DNA of 41,941 nucleotides from a virus, in the IMG/VR virus record IMGVR_UViG_3300031718_000020, positions 1-41,941 of that record; one strand, given 5' to 3'. Both the position numbers and the translations under genes were made by a program. The notes beneath the pieces were generated by a model. That model ran no database searches. It worked only from the letters and a program-made list of their open reading frames with translations, and was not told the DNA's origin. Shown here one piece after another: positions 13,390-20,679 of the stretch. How positions within the stretch are numbered: position 1 is the stretch's first letter; the number at the start of each line of letters is the position of its first letter.

Positions 13390-13470
13390 GTGGTCAAGTG
13401 GCCGGCCGGCCTCCCTCAGACATGGGATGAGTGGACGGCGGAGCGTCAAGCGGCCCGGAGGGCTAGCTAG
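13390..13470 (+). CDS. Small ORF, probable 3' part of split gene
   Basis: The GTG-start frame VVKWPAGLPQTWDEWTAERQ continues to TAG 13470; the same frame is open back to about 13340. Codon use and composition look coding (DEWTAERQAARRA). It has no SD of its own, which favours fusion with 13286..13348. The next gene starts 2 bases later. Confidence 0.4.
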   Translation: MVKWPAGLPQTWDEWTAERQAARRAS

Positions 13471-13472
13471 CC

Positions 13473-13619
13473 ATGGCCGATCCCCTGGAACGGGTCCGGG
13501 CGCTCTTGGCGCGCGCGGCGGACGAGGCAGCTACCGAGGAAGAATCCCGGACCTCCGCCGTTCTCGCGGCGCGCCTCATGAAAAAGCACGGTTTCAAAGT
13601 GAATGGGGGGGGGGATTGA
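13473..13619 (+). CDS. DUF2786-like small protein ending in a G10 tract
   Basis: A 48-aa product, too short for most gene finders. LERVRALLARAADEAATEEE then SAVLAARLMKKHGF matches the N-terminal pattern of DUF2786 phage proteins (xLLA.A....EEA...A..LM.KHG). It ends within a run of ten G (13605-13614). Loss of one G would fuse it to the coiled-coil protein 13603..13827 and restore a DUF2786-plus-C-terminal layout. Confidence 0.62.
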   Translation: MADPLERVRALLARAADEAATEEESRTSAVLAARLMKKHGFKVNGGGD

Positions 13620-13827
13620 GCCGGGCCCGTTTTCGTTCCACATTAACACCGATGGCCTTTGGAAGGATGCGGCCAAGAAATACAAGGCGGAGGCGGATGA
13701 ATGGCGGAGACGGGCCGAACGTGCGGAGGCCCAAGTCAGGGCGGCGGACCCTAATGCGGAGGTCCGGAGCACGTTCCACGAAACCGCGCGCCCCGGAAGG
13801 CGAGGCCCCAAGAGGCCGATCGATTGA
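13603..13827 (+). CDS. Coiled-coil protein overlapping the G10 tract
   Basis: An ATG immediately before the G run begins a 74-aa frame with a charged coiled coil (KKYKAEADEWRRRAERAEAQ) and a basic tail (RPGRRGPKRPID). The start overlaps the end of the DUF2786-like gene in another frame. It could be translated from this ATG by coupling or as a slippage fusion with the upstream gene. Confidence 0.55.
   Translation: MGGGIEPGPFSFHINTDGLWKDAAKKYKAEADEWRRRAERAEAQVRAADPNAEVRSTFHETARPGRRGPKRPID
13605..13614 (+). repeat. G10 homopolymer at a gene junction
   Basis: Ten consecutive G at the overlap of two ORFs. Such tracts slip in polymerases and ribosomes and are a common site of length error in assemblies. 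Confidence 0.85.
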
Positions 13828-13828
13828 G

Positions 13829-13857
13829 TTGACGGCGCGCCACGTCCGGCGCAAGGT
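13829..13857 (+). promoter_or_regulatory. Promoter/operator copy 3 (GCGCCACGTCCGGCGC)
   Basis: TTGACG (13829-13834), 17 bases, CAAGGT (13852-13857). The operator GCGCCACGTCCGGCGC (13837-13852) equals the one at 9742-9757. ATG 13864 is 6 bases past the -10. AAGGTG could also serve as SD. Confidence 0.55.
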
Positions 13858-13863
13858 GAAAGC

Positions 13864-14118
13864 ATGCCTAGACCGAAAGCCACGGCCACGGGGAAAGTTA
13901 CCGCGTTTCGTCGCAACCTCGACACGTGGAGGGAGGAAGATCGGGCCCGGTTCGATTCGGAGATCGAACGGGTAAAAGAGATTTACCGGCGCCGGAAAAC
14001 GATTACTTACACGGCGCAAGAATTGAAGATCGGCAAGCGCACCTTGGAGCGTGCGATCAATGATATCGCGGAGCTTGGAAAAGCGATTGATTCGGTCCGT
14101 GCCCTCTTGGGCCGGTGA
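13864..14118 (+). CDS. HTH-type DNA-binding protein
   Basis: An 84-aa basic protein. The end of the sequence (ITYTAQELKIGKRTLERAIN) is a clear helix-turn-helix of the Fis/resolvase type, preceded by a basic N-terminal segment (MPRPKATATGKVTAFRR). It is controlled by a copy of the repeated operator, so it is a candidate binder of that operator family. The stop overlaps a GTG in front of the lipoprotein gene. Confidence 0.65.
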   Translation: MPRPKATATGKVTAFRRNLDTWREEDRARFDSEIERVKEIYRRRKTITYTAQELKIGKRTLERAINDIAELGKAIDSVRALLGR

Positions 14119-14129
14119 AAGGGGAGAAC

Positions 14130-14465
14130 ATGAAACGCGCGTTTTGGATCGTGGGCCTCGCTTTGACCTTGGCCGCTCAGGCATGCGGAGGCTTGGAGAC
14201 CTCCGGAACCGGCGGCGGAGGCATGGGCGGGGAGGGTCCCGTGTGTCAATACGAGGACGGAGGCCCGATCGTGCCTTGCCTCGCTTGTCCTACACTCTTG
14301 ACCGCTTGGGTTTGTTCGGAGGCGTGCGGGACTCCGGCGGCGCAATTTGCGCGGACGCCGCAGTATGACGCCGTTTGCCAGAAAGACTTTTCTCCGGCGG
14401 ACGCTGGGCCCGGTTTTTACGGGCCGGTCATGGTCGGAGAGGTCTCCGTTTGGTGCGTTTGCTAG
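14130..14465 (+). CDS. Cys-rich lipoprotein, moron-type
   Basis: ATG 14130 has an SD-like GGGGAG just upstream. MKRAFWIVGLALTLAAQAC is a lipoprotein signal peptide with the lipidated Cys at 19. The mature part has a Gly linker (TSGTGGGGMGGEGP) and nine or more further Cys, likely in disulfides. It could block superinfection or alter the host surface. It is not an Rz1 spanin by composition. It ends in a shared CTAG with the convergent tail-fibre gene. Confidence 0.72.
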   Translation: MKRAFWIVGLALTLAAQACGGLETSGTGGGGMGGEGPVCQYEDGGPIVPCLACPTLLTAWVCSEACGTPAAQFARTPQYDAVCQKDFSPADAGPGFYGPVMVGEVSVWCVC

Positions 14466-16240
14466 GCCGCTTGCCGGCCCACGACACCAAAAAAGACGGT
14501 GAATTGAGGCGGCGCAAACTGCGAAAACGTATTAGTTAGATCGCAGATAAACGGATCGGTCGATCCGGCCTCCGCCGTGACCCAAGTAAAGAAGAACAGA
14601 TCAAACCCGTTCGCGGTTTGGTTGGCAACCTGATAGCGGACCGGGTTGTAAATCGCCCCGGCATTCAAGCCGGCCGTGAAACTGTACGGACCGAAAGCGA
14701 GCATGAGGCCCGTAACGGTCTCCGACGTCGGTTGGACGATATCCACGTCCACTTTATAGTTTGCCGAAAACATCGGCCGGGCGAACGTGACGCGGAGGCA
14801 ATTTAGCAAGCCTACGCCCAAGAAAAGCCACGTAATGCCGTTGTCGTTTACCGTCGTGGTCCCCGGCGTTGGACCTCCGGTAAACGGATTCGAGCCTCCC
14901 GAGGTCCCGGAGTTTTGAGCGGACCAGATCCCGGATCCGGACGTCGTTTCATAGACCTCCGTGGACACGGTGTAGGCATGGCCGTTGGCCCACGAATTGA
15001 TCGTAAACGAATGCACGGCCGCGGAAAGGGCGTAATTGTCCAAGAGGGAGATCGCCGTCCCCGTCCAGGAATAGAGGCCCCAAGCCTTATAGCCGGTCAA
15101 AGCGTTTTGTGAATCGTTGTGCCCGGGATCCGTGCCAGGGGTGAAACGGGTTCCGGAGTAAACGATTTGTCCGTTTTGCAGGATTGCGAGGCCGGTTCCG
15201 TTGACGGGCGGGTTTGCTTGCATGGCGGGCCCGGTCCCCGTGGACGTGTCCCCCTGGACGCCGGGACCGCTTCCTCCGAAACTAACGCCCGCAAGGCCGG
15301 CCCCGGTCCCGGTCCCGATTCCGATACATCCGATCCCGTTGCCGCCGCCGGAGGAACATTGCGCGCCGTTGCCGCCACCTAGACCTCCAAGATACTCGCC
15401 GCCGTTGGCCTCTAGTCCCGTTCCCCCGGTTCCGGCCGCGCCGTTTGCTTGGACGCCGCAACCCGTCCCGCCGCCGGTCGGGGCCGCGCCGCCCCAACAA
15501 GTAGCGCCATTGGCCCCGAGTCCACCCGTGGAATAGAGGCCGTCCGCGCCGGCCACGCTCCCGGAACCGGGCGCGCCCGTGAAAAGGCCACCTTGACCAA
15601 CGCCGGAGCCGTAGCCCTGGACGCCCGCCGCCCCGAGTCCTCCGGAGCCCGCGCCGCCTCGTCCAACGAGGCCGGGGCCTGGATTCGTGATCCCGGAGCC
15701 CGCGCCGCCCGTGGCATCGATCCCGGTCGTCCCTGTGCCTCCCGCCGTGACCTTGACGGCCGGTCCGAGGGTATCGGCACCTCCGGTGAATTCGTGGCGC
15801 GCCGTCCACGGACCAACGCCGTTCGTACCCGTGGACGAAAAGAGTTGATTGGGGAGGTTGAGAACCCAAAGGATCCATTGATACGTCCAGAAATGGATCC
15901 AGTTAAACCATTGCGCGGGAGGTTGGGTATTGGGAAGCCAACCGGAATCCTTGGTGATAGGGGTTGCCGTGACAAACCCCCAAACCACTTGGTTTGCCCC
16001 GGGGTTGTCCGTCGTGGTCCCCGTCCCCGTCGGGCCGGTCGTGGAGGTCCCCGTCCCCGCGATCGAAAGGACGATATACTCGTTGCCGGCCCTCACTACG
16101 GTATCGGCAACGGCATAAGGTCCGGCGGCCCATGCCGGAATTGAGGACGAATGCTCCGGAGGTTGGACGACGTTGGTTGGAGTATTGGTCCCCCCATCGG
16201 CCCAACGCGGGACACTGGACGGAAACGCCGTTGCAGGCAT
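14462..16240 (-). CDS. Tail fibre / receptor-binding protein with Gly-rich middle
   Basis: 592 aa, last gene of the leftward array. The N-terminal domain binds the baseplate and contains WVLNLPNQLFSSTGTNGVGP. Residues about 165-355 are extremely Gly-rich (GAGSGITNPGPGLVGRGG, GGLGGGNGAQCSSGGGNGIG), as in polyglycine-II tip domains. The C-terminal part (about 400-592) is a mixed beta domain (ANYKVDVDIVQPTSETVTGL). It probably sets host range. Confidence 0.75.
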   Translation of the reverse strand: MPATAFPSSVPRWADGGTNTPTNVVQPPEHSSSIPAWAAGPYAVADTVVRAGNEYIVLSIAGTGTSTTGPTGTGTTTDNPGANQVVWGFVTATPITKDSGWLPNTQPPAQWFNWIHFWTYQWILWVLNLPNQLFSSTGTNGVGPWTARHEFTGGADTLGPAVKVTAGGTGTTGIDATGGAGSGITNPGPGLVGRGGAGSGGLGAAGVQGYGSGVGQGGLFTGAPGSGSVAGADGLYSTGGLGANGATCWGGAAPTGGGTGCGVQANGAAGTGGTGLEANGGEYLGGLGGGNGAQCSSGGGNGIGCIGIGTGTGAGLAGVSFGGSGPGVQGDTSTGTGPAMQANPPVNGTGLAILQNGQIVYSGTRFTPGTDPGHNDSQNALTGYKAWGLYSWTGTAISLLDNYALSAAVHSFTINSWANGHAYTVSTEVYETTSGSGIWSAQNSGTSGGSNPFTGGPTPGTTTVNDNGITWLFLGVGLLNCLRVTFARPMFSANYKVDVDIVQPTSETVTGLMLAFGPYSFTAGLNAGAIYNPVRYQVANQTANGFDLFFFTWVTAEAGSTDPFICDLTNTFSQFAPPQFTVFFGVVGRQAA

Positions 16241-16252
16241 GGGAAAACCCTT

Positions 16253-16882
16253 TTACGTCGAAAGGGACCCGGCGAAAAAGCCGCCCGTCCCTGGATTGTA
16301 GAAATCGGAAAACCCTTGAGTCGTGGAGGCGACCGGACCGGCGATAGGGGAGAACGTGAAAGAGTCTGCCGGGAGCGCCGTAAGATAGTTGAGCATGAGC
16401 TTAACGCCTCCCGGCTTAGACCGGACGAGGCTTTGGAAAAGCAAGGCGATATTAACCGAGGTCTCCACGGTAATCAAAAAGAAAAGAGCAACGGCGGGAT
16501 AAGCCTCGGAATACGTGAAAACGTCGCCCGGAGGCAAAGAGAGGGTGGCGATATTGATCATTTGGTCGGGAGTCCCATCCGACCTATTGATCGCAATCTC
16601 CGCTTGGATCGCTAGGACATAGTTGGAATCGTTGAGGGATCCTCGTCCACGGCCAACGATCTTGCCAAGTTTGTCTAGCTGGATCCCGCTCGCGTTCGGG
16701 AGCAAGCGGTAAAGGATAACCTCCCAAAGGGCGTTTTCGAGGTCTTGAATACGGTTGAGATAGGAAGTAAGCAGGCCCCGAAGATAAGGCGAGGATTGAT
16801 ATTGTTGGAGTAGGCGCGCCAATCCCCGGACAACGTGATCCGTGCTCTTGGAGGCCGTGTAAAGAGGATCGTGCGCGCCCAC
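16253..16882 (-). CDS. Baseplate wedge / tail protein (DUF2612-like)
   Basis: 209 aa. SYLNRIQDLENALWEVILYR, then QLDKLGKIVGRGRGSLND and an RSKPGGVKLML-like stretch match the DUF2612/gp6-like baseplate family. It links the J protein to the fibre. It lies between an unknown protein and the tail fibre, the usual baseplate-distal order, and is separated from the fibre gene by 12 bases. Confidence 0.75.
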   Translation of the reverse strand: MGAHDPLYTASKSTDHVVRGLARLLQQYQSSPYLRGLLTSYLNRIQDLENALWEVILYRLLPNASGIQLDKLGKIVGRGRGSLNDSNYVLAIQAEIAINRSDGTPDQMINIATLSLPPGDVFTYSEAYPAVALFFLITVETSVNIALLFQSLVRSKPGGVKLMLNYLTALPADSFTFSPIAGPVASTTQGFSDFYNPGTGGFFAGSLST

Positions 16883-16885
16883 GTT

Positions 16886-17548
16886 CTAGCCCTTGAGGTG
16901 CTCCACGGGCGGGACCGGCCGCGGCATGGCCGGAGACTTCGGGCCGAATGCCGCGGCCAAAAGGCGATTGATCCGCGCCGTGGGAGATTCTCCCTCCGGG
17001 CCGTTGGCGGGAGCTTGGGAGCCTCCCAAAACGGCGGAAAGGGATTTGTCCCCGCCGCGGAGGTCCGTCAAGAGGCGGAGGCCCGTCTTGTTGGCGGCCC
17101 GTTCCGCCAAGTGGATCCAAAGGGAAAGGGAATACTCATTCGCCGGAAACGAGTCCCCGAAAAACGCCGCGCCGCAAACCGTGATCGTTTGATTCGCGAT
17201 GAAACACGAAAAAACGGTTTGCACGCCCGCGCCGTTCCCGATGAGCAAAAGAGGGACCTCCGCATGCGCGCCGATGGCCCGGCGAGCGGCGGGGAGGTCC
17301 GGGACCCGGGGCGCTCCCGCCGCGAGGACGAGGCCCCACCCGGGCACCTCCACGCCCTCCGGGAGGCCCCATCCGATGGCCAACCCGCGGGAGCCCGGAG
17401 GCATGGGCGCGGCCACGGTGTAGCCCTGGACGGGCGTGGCTGAGGCCGGCGGAGACCGGCGGATCTCCACAACGGCCGGCCGGCGGGCGGGAACGGAGGG
17501 ACGGGGCGCGCGCGGAGTCGTGGCAAAAAAACGTTTTTGAGCGGCCAT
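16886..17548 (-). CDS. Hypothetical baseplate-region protein
   Basis: 220 aa. A basic, Pro-rich N-terminus (RPSVPARRPAVVEIRRS) is followed by a mixed globular part (IGNGAGVQTVFSCFIANQTI) and a C-terminal disordered tail. It lies within the baseplate cluster between J and the DUF2612-like protein and shares their transcription. Baseplate function is by location only. Confidence 0.6.
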   Translation of the reverse strand: MAAQKRFFATTPRAPRPSVPARRPAVVEIRRSPPASATPVQGYTVAAPMPPGSRGLAIGWGLPEGVEVPGWGLVLAAGAPRVPDLPAARRAIGAHAEVPLLLIGNGAGVQTVFSCFIANQTITVCGAAFFGDSFPANEYSLSLWIHLAERAANKTGLRLLTDLRGGDKSLSAVLGGSQAPANGPEGESPTARINRLLAAAFGPKSPAMPRPVPPVEHLKG

Positions 17549-17550
17549 GG

Positions 17551-18840
17551 TCAGGGATTCCCCGGAGTGGAGGTTAGAGCAATGTTGCTAGTGTCGAGGG
17601 TGGCCATTTGGCGGATCGAAAGTTGAAGGTTGGTCCCGGAGGCCGGGTAAGAGTTGCCCACGAAAGCGATTTGAATATTCGTCACGTCCAGGACTCCGGG
17701 CACGTTTTGAGAAACGCTACCGTCCGAATTCTGAACGGAGCCCATGAGGGCCGTAACATAATCGTTGCACCGAATCAAGCCGCCTTGATTGACCTTTTCT
17801 TGAAAGTAATTGATAAGCTCAGTCAATGCGGCTTGGTCTCCGGCGTAGGTAACCGAATTGACCGAAATAGAAATAGACATCTTGACGGCCATAATAGTAG
17901 GCCGCGAAAACGGGACGGTTTTTTGCGCGCCGGTCGCGTCAACGGCTTGGCCGGAGGTATTGCCGATCAATTGAATACCGGCCGGCTTGGCGCCCCAAAT
18001 GACTTGAGCGATCGTATTGTTCGGACAACCCGGGACGATACCGTCAAAGACAAGACACTCCACGGACTTCCCGGGATTGCCGGTAATCGGATCCGTGGTC
18101 AATTCCTCGTTTTCAAACGTGGTCACGTTCAAGATCGGTTCCGTCCCATCGGAGAGAACGATCGCAAAGATTCGGGCGCGGAGACTGTCCAGCGTTCCGG
18201 CGCCGCTCGCACGGAGGTCATTTTCCCGCCGTTGGCGCAATTGCTGATTATTGTCCTCGTTGGTCCCTAGTGCCACGTCCGTTGGATTGTTGACGCTCAA
18301 TAGGCCGGTGACGGGAGTAACGATCACCGTCAAAGTATTTGCGTTACAGTTGACGGGCCCGGTTACGGTGCAAGTGGCGTCTCCGTAATAAACGCCCGCG
18401 GACGTGGAGGTAACGTCCGTGTCGAGGGTAAAGCGGACGCTCGGATTTCCGTTGACGGAAAAGACGGTCCCGGCACCCGGCACACCGTCCGATCCGGGGA
18501 CGGTCGTGTTTGCATTGAGCGTCAAAGCGATTTGACGGGTTGCCGTAAACCGGGAGGGCGTAGCAGGCGCCCTGGTCGTCCCCGTGAGGGCGCAAAGGGA
18601 ATCAAGGGTGAAGTCCTCCGCGGCGTCAGGATCAAAACCGTTATATGCGATCCCGGCAACCTCCCAAACCTCGCGGAGGTGCGATTCAAAGATCCCGTTT
18701 AGCTGTCCCGTAGGAGAGTCCGGATCCGTGTCGAGGTTGGGATCGATAAGCGCGCGTTGGTCCGCCACGATCAAAGCGTCGAGGTCCGAGATCGTGGGAG
18801 GTTGAAAGCCGGCCTCGGTAACGTATTGTCCAGTGGTCAT
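17551..18840 (-). CDS. Baseplate J-like protein
   Basis: 429 aa. The architecture is that of baseplate J/gp6-type wedge proteins: an N-terminal segment IVADQRALIDPNLDTDPDSP with GQLNGIF, a middle beta part containing GVPGAGTVFSVNGNPS, a REND block (RRENDLRASG) typical of the family, and a C-terminal domain. It assembles the wedge with the gp25-like protein encoded just upstream. Confidence 0.9.
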   Translation of the reverse strand: MTTGQYVTEAGFQPPTISDLDALIVADQRALIDPNLDTDPDSPTGQLNGIFESHLREVWEVAGIAYNGFDPDAAEDFTLDSLCALTGTTRAPATPSRFTATRQIALTLNANTTVPGSDGVPGAGTVFSVNGNPSVRFTLDTDVTSTSAGVYYGDATCTVTGPVNCNANTLTVIVTPVTGLLSVNNPTDVALGTNEDNNQQLRQRRENDLRASGAGTLDSLRARIFAIVLSDGTEPILNVTTFENEELTTDPITGNPGKSVECLVFDGIVPGCPNNTIAQVIWGAKPAGIQLIGNTSGQAVDATGAQKTVPFSRPTIMAVKMSISISVNSVTYAGDQAALTELINYFQEKVNQGGLIRCNDYVTALMGSVQNSDGSVSQNVPGVLDVTNIQIAFVGNSYPASGTNLQLSIRQMATLDTSNIALTSTPGNP

Positions 18841-18841
18841 A

Positions 18842-19345
18842 TTATCCGGGGCTTTGTTGCGAGGATTGCGCCGCGATCCCGATAATGAAAGGCTCCGCCT
18901 GAGCTACTACTTGTGAGCCGTCAACCAAAGGGGCCACGAAATCGACGGTAAGAGTACGGGAGGGGCGATCGAGGGAGCTACTAAACGAGGTCACGGAGGC
19001 AACGCCGGGCGTCCCTGCTAGGACTTGTTGGAAAATGGCGTTCACCAAGAGTTGACTAGGGCTCTTGATAAAGATGGCTTGGAGAAACGGGATCCCTAGG
19101 CGTTGGTCAAGAAACCACTCCCCTTTGAAAAACCGGAACCGTTGGCGGACTTTTTGGATCACGGCCGGAGGCCCTTGGAGGATTTGAACCGGGAGCAGAA
19201 TATCCCACGTCACCGGGTCAAGAGCAAGCTCCGAAAAAGAGATCGTGGGAGTAGGGACGCCGCTAAAGGGTGACGTCAAGCTAGGGACTCCGGAGGGACC
19301 CAAACCTCCGCCGTTCGGGACGAGGTTGTAACCGAACGTGATCAC
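18842..19345 (-). CDS. gp25-like baseplate wedge protein (W-type)
   Basis: 167 aa. FFKGEWFLDQRLGIPFLQ and the following FIKSPSQLLVNAIF carry the gp25/DUF2634-like signature, including GEWFLD and the GIP block; VLAGTPGVASV follows. It nucleates sheath assembly at the baseplate. The GTG start overlaps the upstream stop (GTGA). Confidence 0.82.
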   Translation of the reverse strand: MITFGYNLVPNGGGLGPSGVPSLTSPFSGVPTPTISFSELALDPVTWDILLPVQILQGPPAVIQKVRQRFRFFKGEWFLDQRLGIPFLQAIFIKSPSQLLVNAIFQQVLAGTPGVASVTSFSSSLDRPSRTLTVDFVAPLVDGSQVVAQAEPFIIGIAAQSSQQSPG

Positions 19346-20022
19346 GGGCTAAGAGTCTCCGGAGCAAAGGTCAGATCCAACGCCCTAACGTAGAACGTCG
19401 GAGCGATTTGCCAACCTCCCGCCCGCGCGATGTTGAATTGATACCCTCCGGGAATTGCGATTTGAGAGGACCCGTTATAGGGCCAAGGGAAAATGTTTCC
19501 GTCAAAAACTACCTCCCGGCTCTTTTGGTCAACTTGGACCTCTACCACGCCAATAGGGAGGGAATCCGTAACGGTGAATTGGATCACGGTTTGCGGCGTA
19601 ATTACGGAGCCCTTAGCAGGGACGAGGCCGTAAACGGTTGCGCCGTCAATCGCTTTGGGCGTGACGGAATAAGTATAGGTTTGGCTCGTAATTTGTCCGG
19701 AGGTATTCACGGCCACGACATAAAGCGTAAAATTGGCGTCCCATCCGGCGCCAATCCTGGAAATGTTCGCGCTAACACTAATGAGGCCGGGGCCTCCCAA
19801 GGTTAGGCTACCAGGAAAGAAAAAACGGCTACCAACGCTTTCCGGCGGATACGCCCAAACGCATTCCGTGACAGGAAAGCCGCTCGGTGCACTAGGCGTT
19901 CCGCTCTCCACGTAGGTAATAGAGACGAAAGGCAACCCGGACGAGTCCGAGATCGTCAAAGCAAGTGCATCGCTCCCGGTGATAGTACCGGAGCCGGGGA
20001 CGACGCTTACCGAGGGAGGCAT
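19342..20022 (-). CDS. Hypothetical baseplate-associated beta-rich protein
   Basis: 226 aa, beginning directly after the spike stop (TAAATG). The sequence is beta-rich with several Ig-like stretches (GLISVSANISRIGAGWDANF, TVIQFTVTDSLPIGVVEVQV). It lies between spike and gp25. No specific family was recognised. It is probably part of the baseplate or an accessory sensor domain. Confidence 0.65.
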   Translation of the reverse strand: MPPSVSVVPGSGTITGSDALALTISDSSGLPFVSITYVESGTPSAPSGFPVTECVWAYPPESVGSRFFFPGSLTLGGPGLISVSANISRIGAGWDANFTLYVVAVNTSGQITSQTYTYSVTPKAIDGATVYGLVPAKGSVITPQTVIQFTVTDSLPIGVVEVQVDQKSREVVFDGNIFPWPYNGSSQIAIPGGYQFNIARAGGWQIAPTFYVRALDLTFAPETLSP

Positions 20023-20679
20023 TTACTTGATCTTGACGCTTTGAGAGGCCGTGGGATCAAAGGTAAGCGCGCTCAGGATTGCCGCCTTGAGGGCCGCACC
20101 TCCGTCCATGGGTACGGGCGTTGCATTGGTGATAGCATTCTTGATCTTGGCGAAGTTGCCGTCAACCAATCTCGCAACGGCGGCATAGTCCGTCGTATTA
20201 GGGTCCCCAAGCACGATAAGCGGACCGGCAACGATAAAAGCGTTTTGGCTTGCCTGAGCGTTCGGAATTGCGTTGCCGTCCGTTGCAAGCATGGGAATTG
20301 CCAGCGCGGAGCCGATATGGTGAATCCGGAGATCGCCCGGCTCCACGGTTTGGCCGTTGTCGCCTTGCCTCCACTCCGTCAAGGAATAAGTGGACACTAC
20401 CAAGATCACGGAGTCCCCATTTACCAGGGGCCAAGAGATTTGGAACGGACCTCCGCGAGGGAAGCAAACCTTGACGTTGGGAACGATCGGCAAATCCTCG
20501 TAAAGGATATCGTCCTCAGTCGTGCCAATCGCTCGCTTGATGGCCGGGAGCACGTCCGCGGTTTGGGTGCTCGGATCGTATGCTTGGACGATTCCAGGGA
20601 GCGCGGTATAAATGTCCCCGACGCGCGACTCTAGCGCCCGCGCAATCAATTCCGCTTGCGTAGGAGGAACGCCGGCCAT
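20023..20679 (-). CDS. Gp138-type membrane-puncturing spike
   Basis: 218 aa. LPGIVQAYDPSTQTADVLPA, then LPIVPNVKVCFPRGGPFQIS and GDSVILVV form the N-terminal OB-fold of the phiKZ-like gp138/P2 V spike family. The C-terminal portion would form the beta-helix needle. ATG 20679 overlaps the stop of the upstream gene (TAATG). The spike pierces the outer membrane. Confidence 0.85.
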   Translation of the reverse strand: MAGVPPTQAELIARALESRVGDIYTALPGIVQAYDPSTQTADVLPAIKRAIGTTEDDILYEDLPIVPNVKVCFPRGGPFQISWPLVNGDSVILVVSTYSLTEWRQGDNGQTVEPGDLRIHHIGSALAIPMLATDGNAIPNAQASQNAFIVAGPLIVLGDPNTTDYAAVARLVDGNFAKIKNAITNATPVPMDGGAALKAAILSALTFDPTASQSVKIK

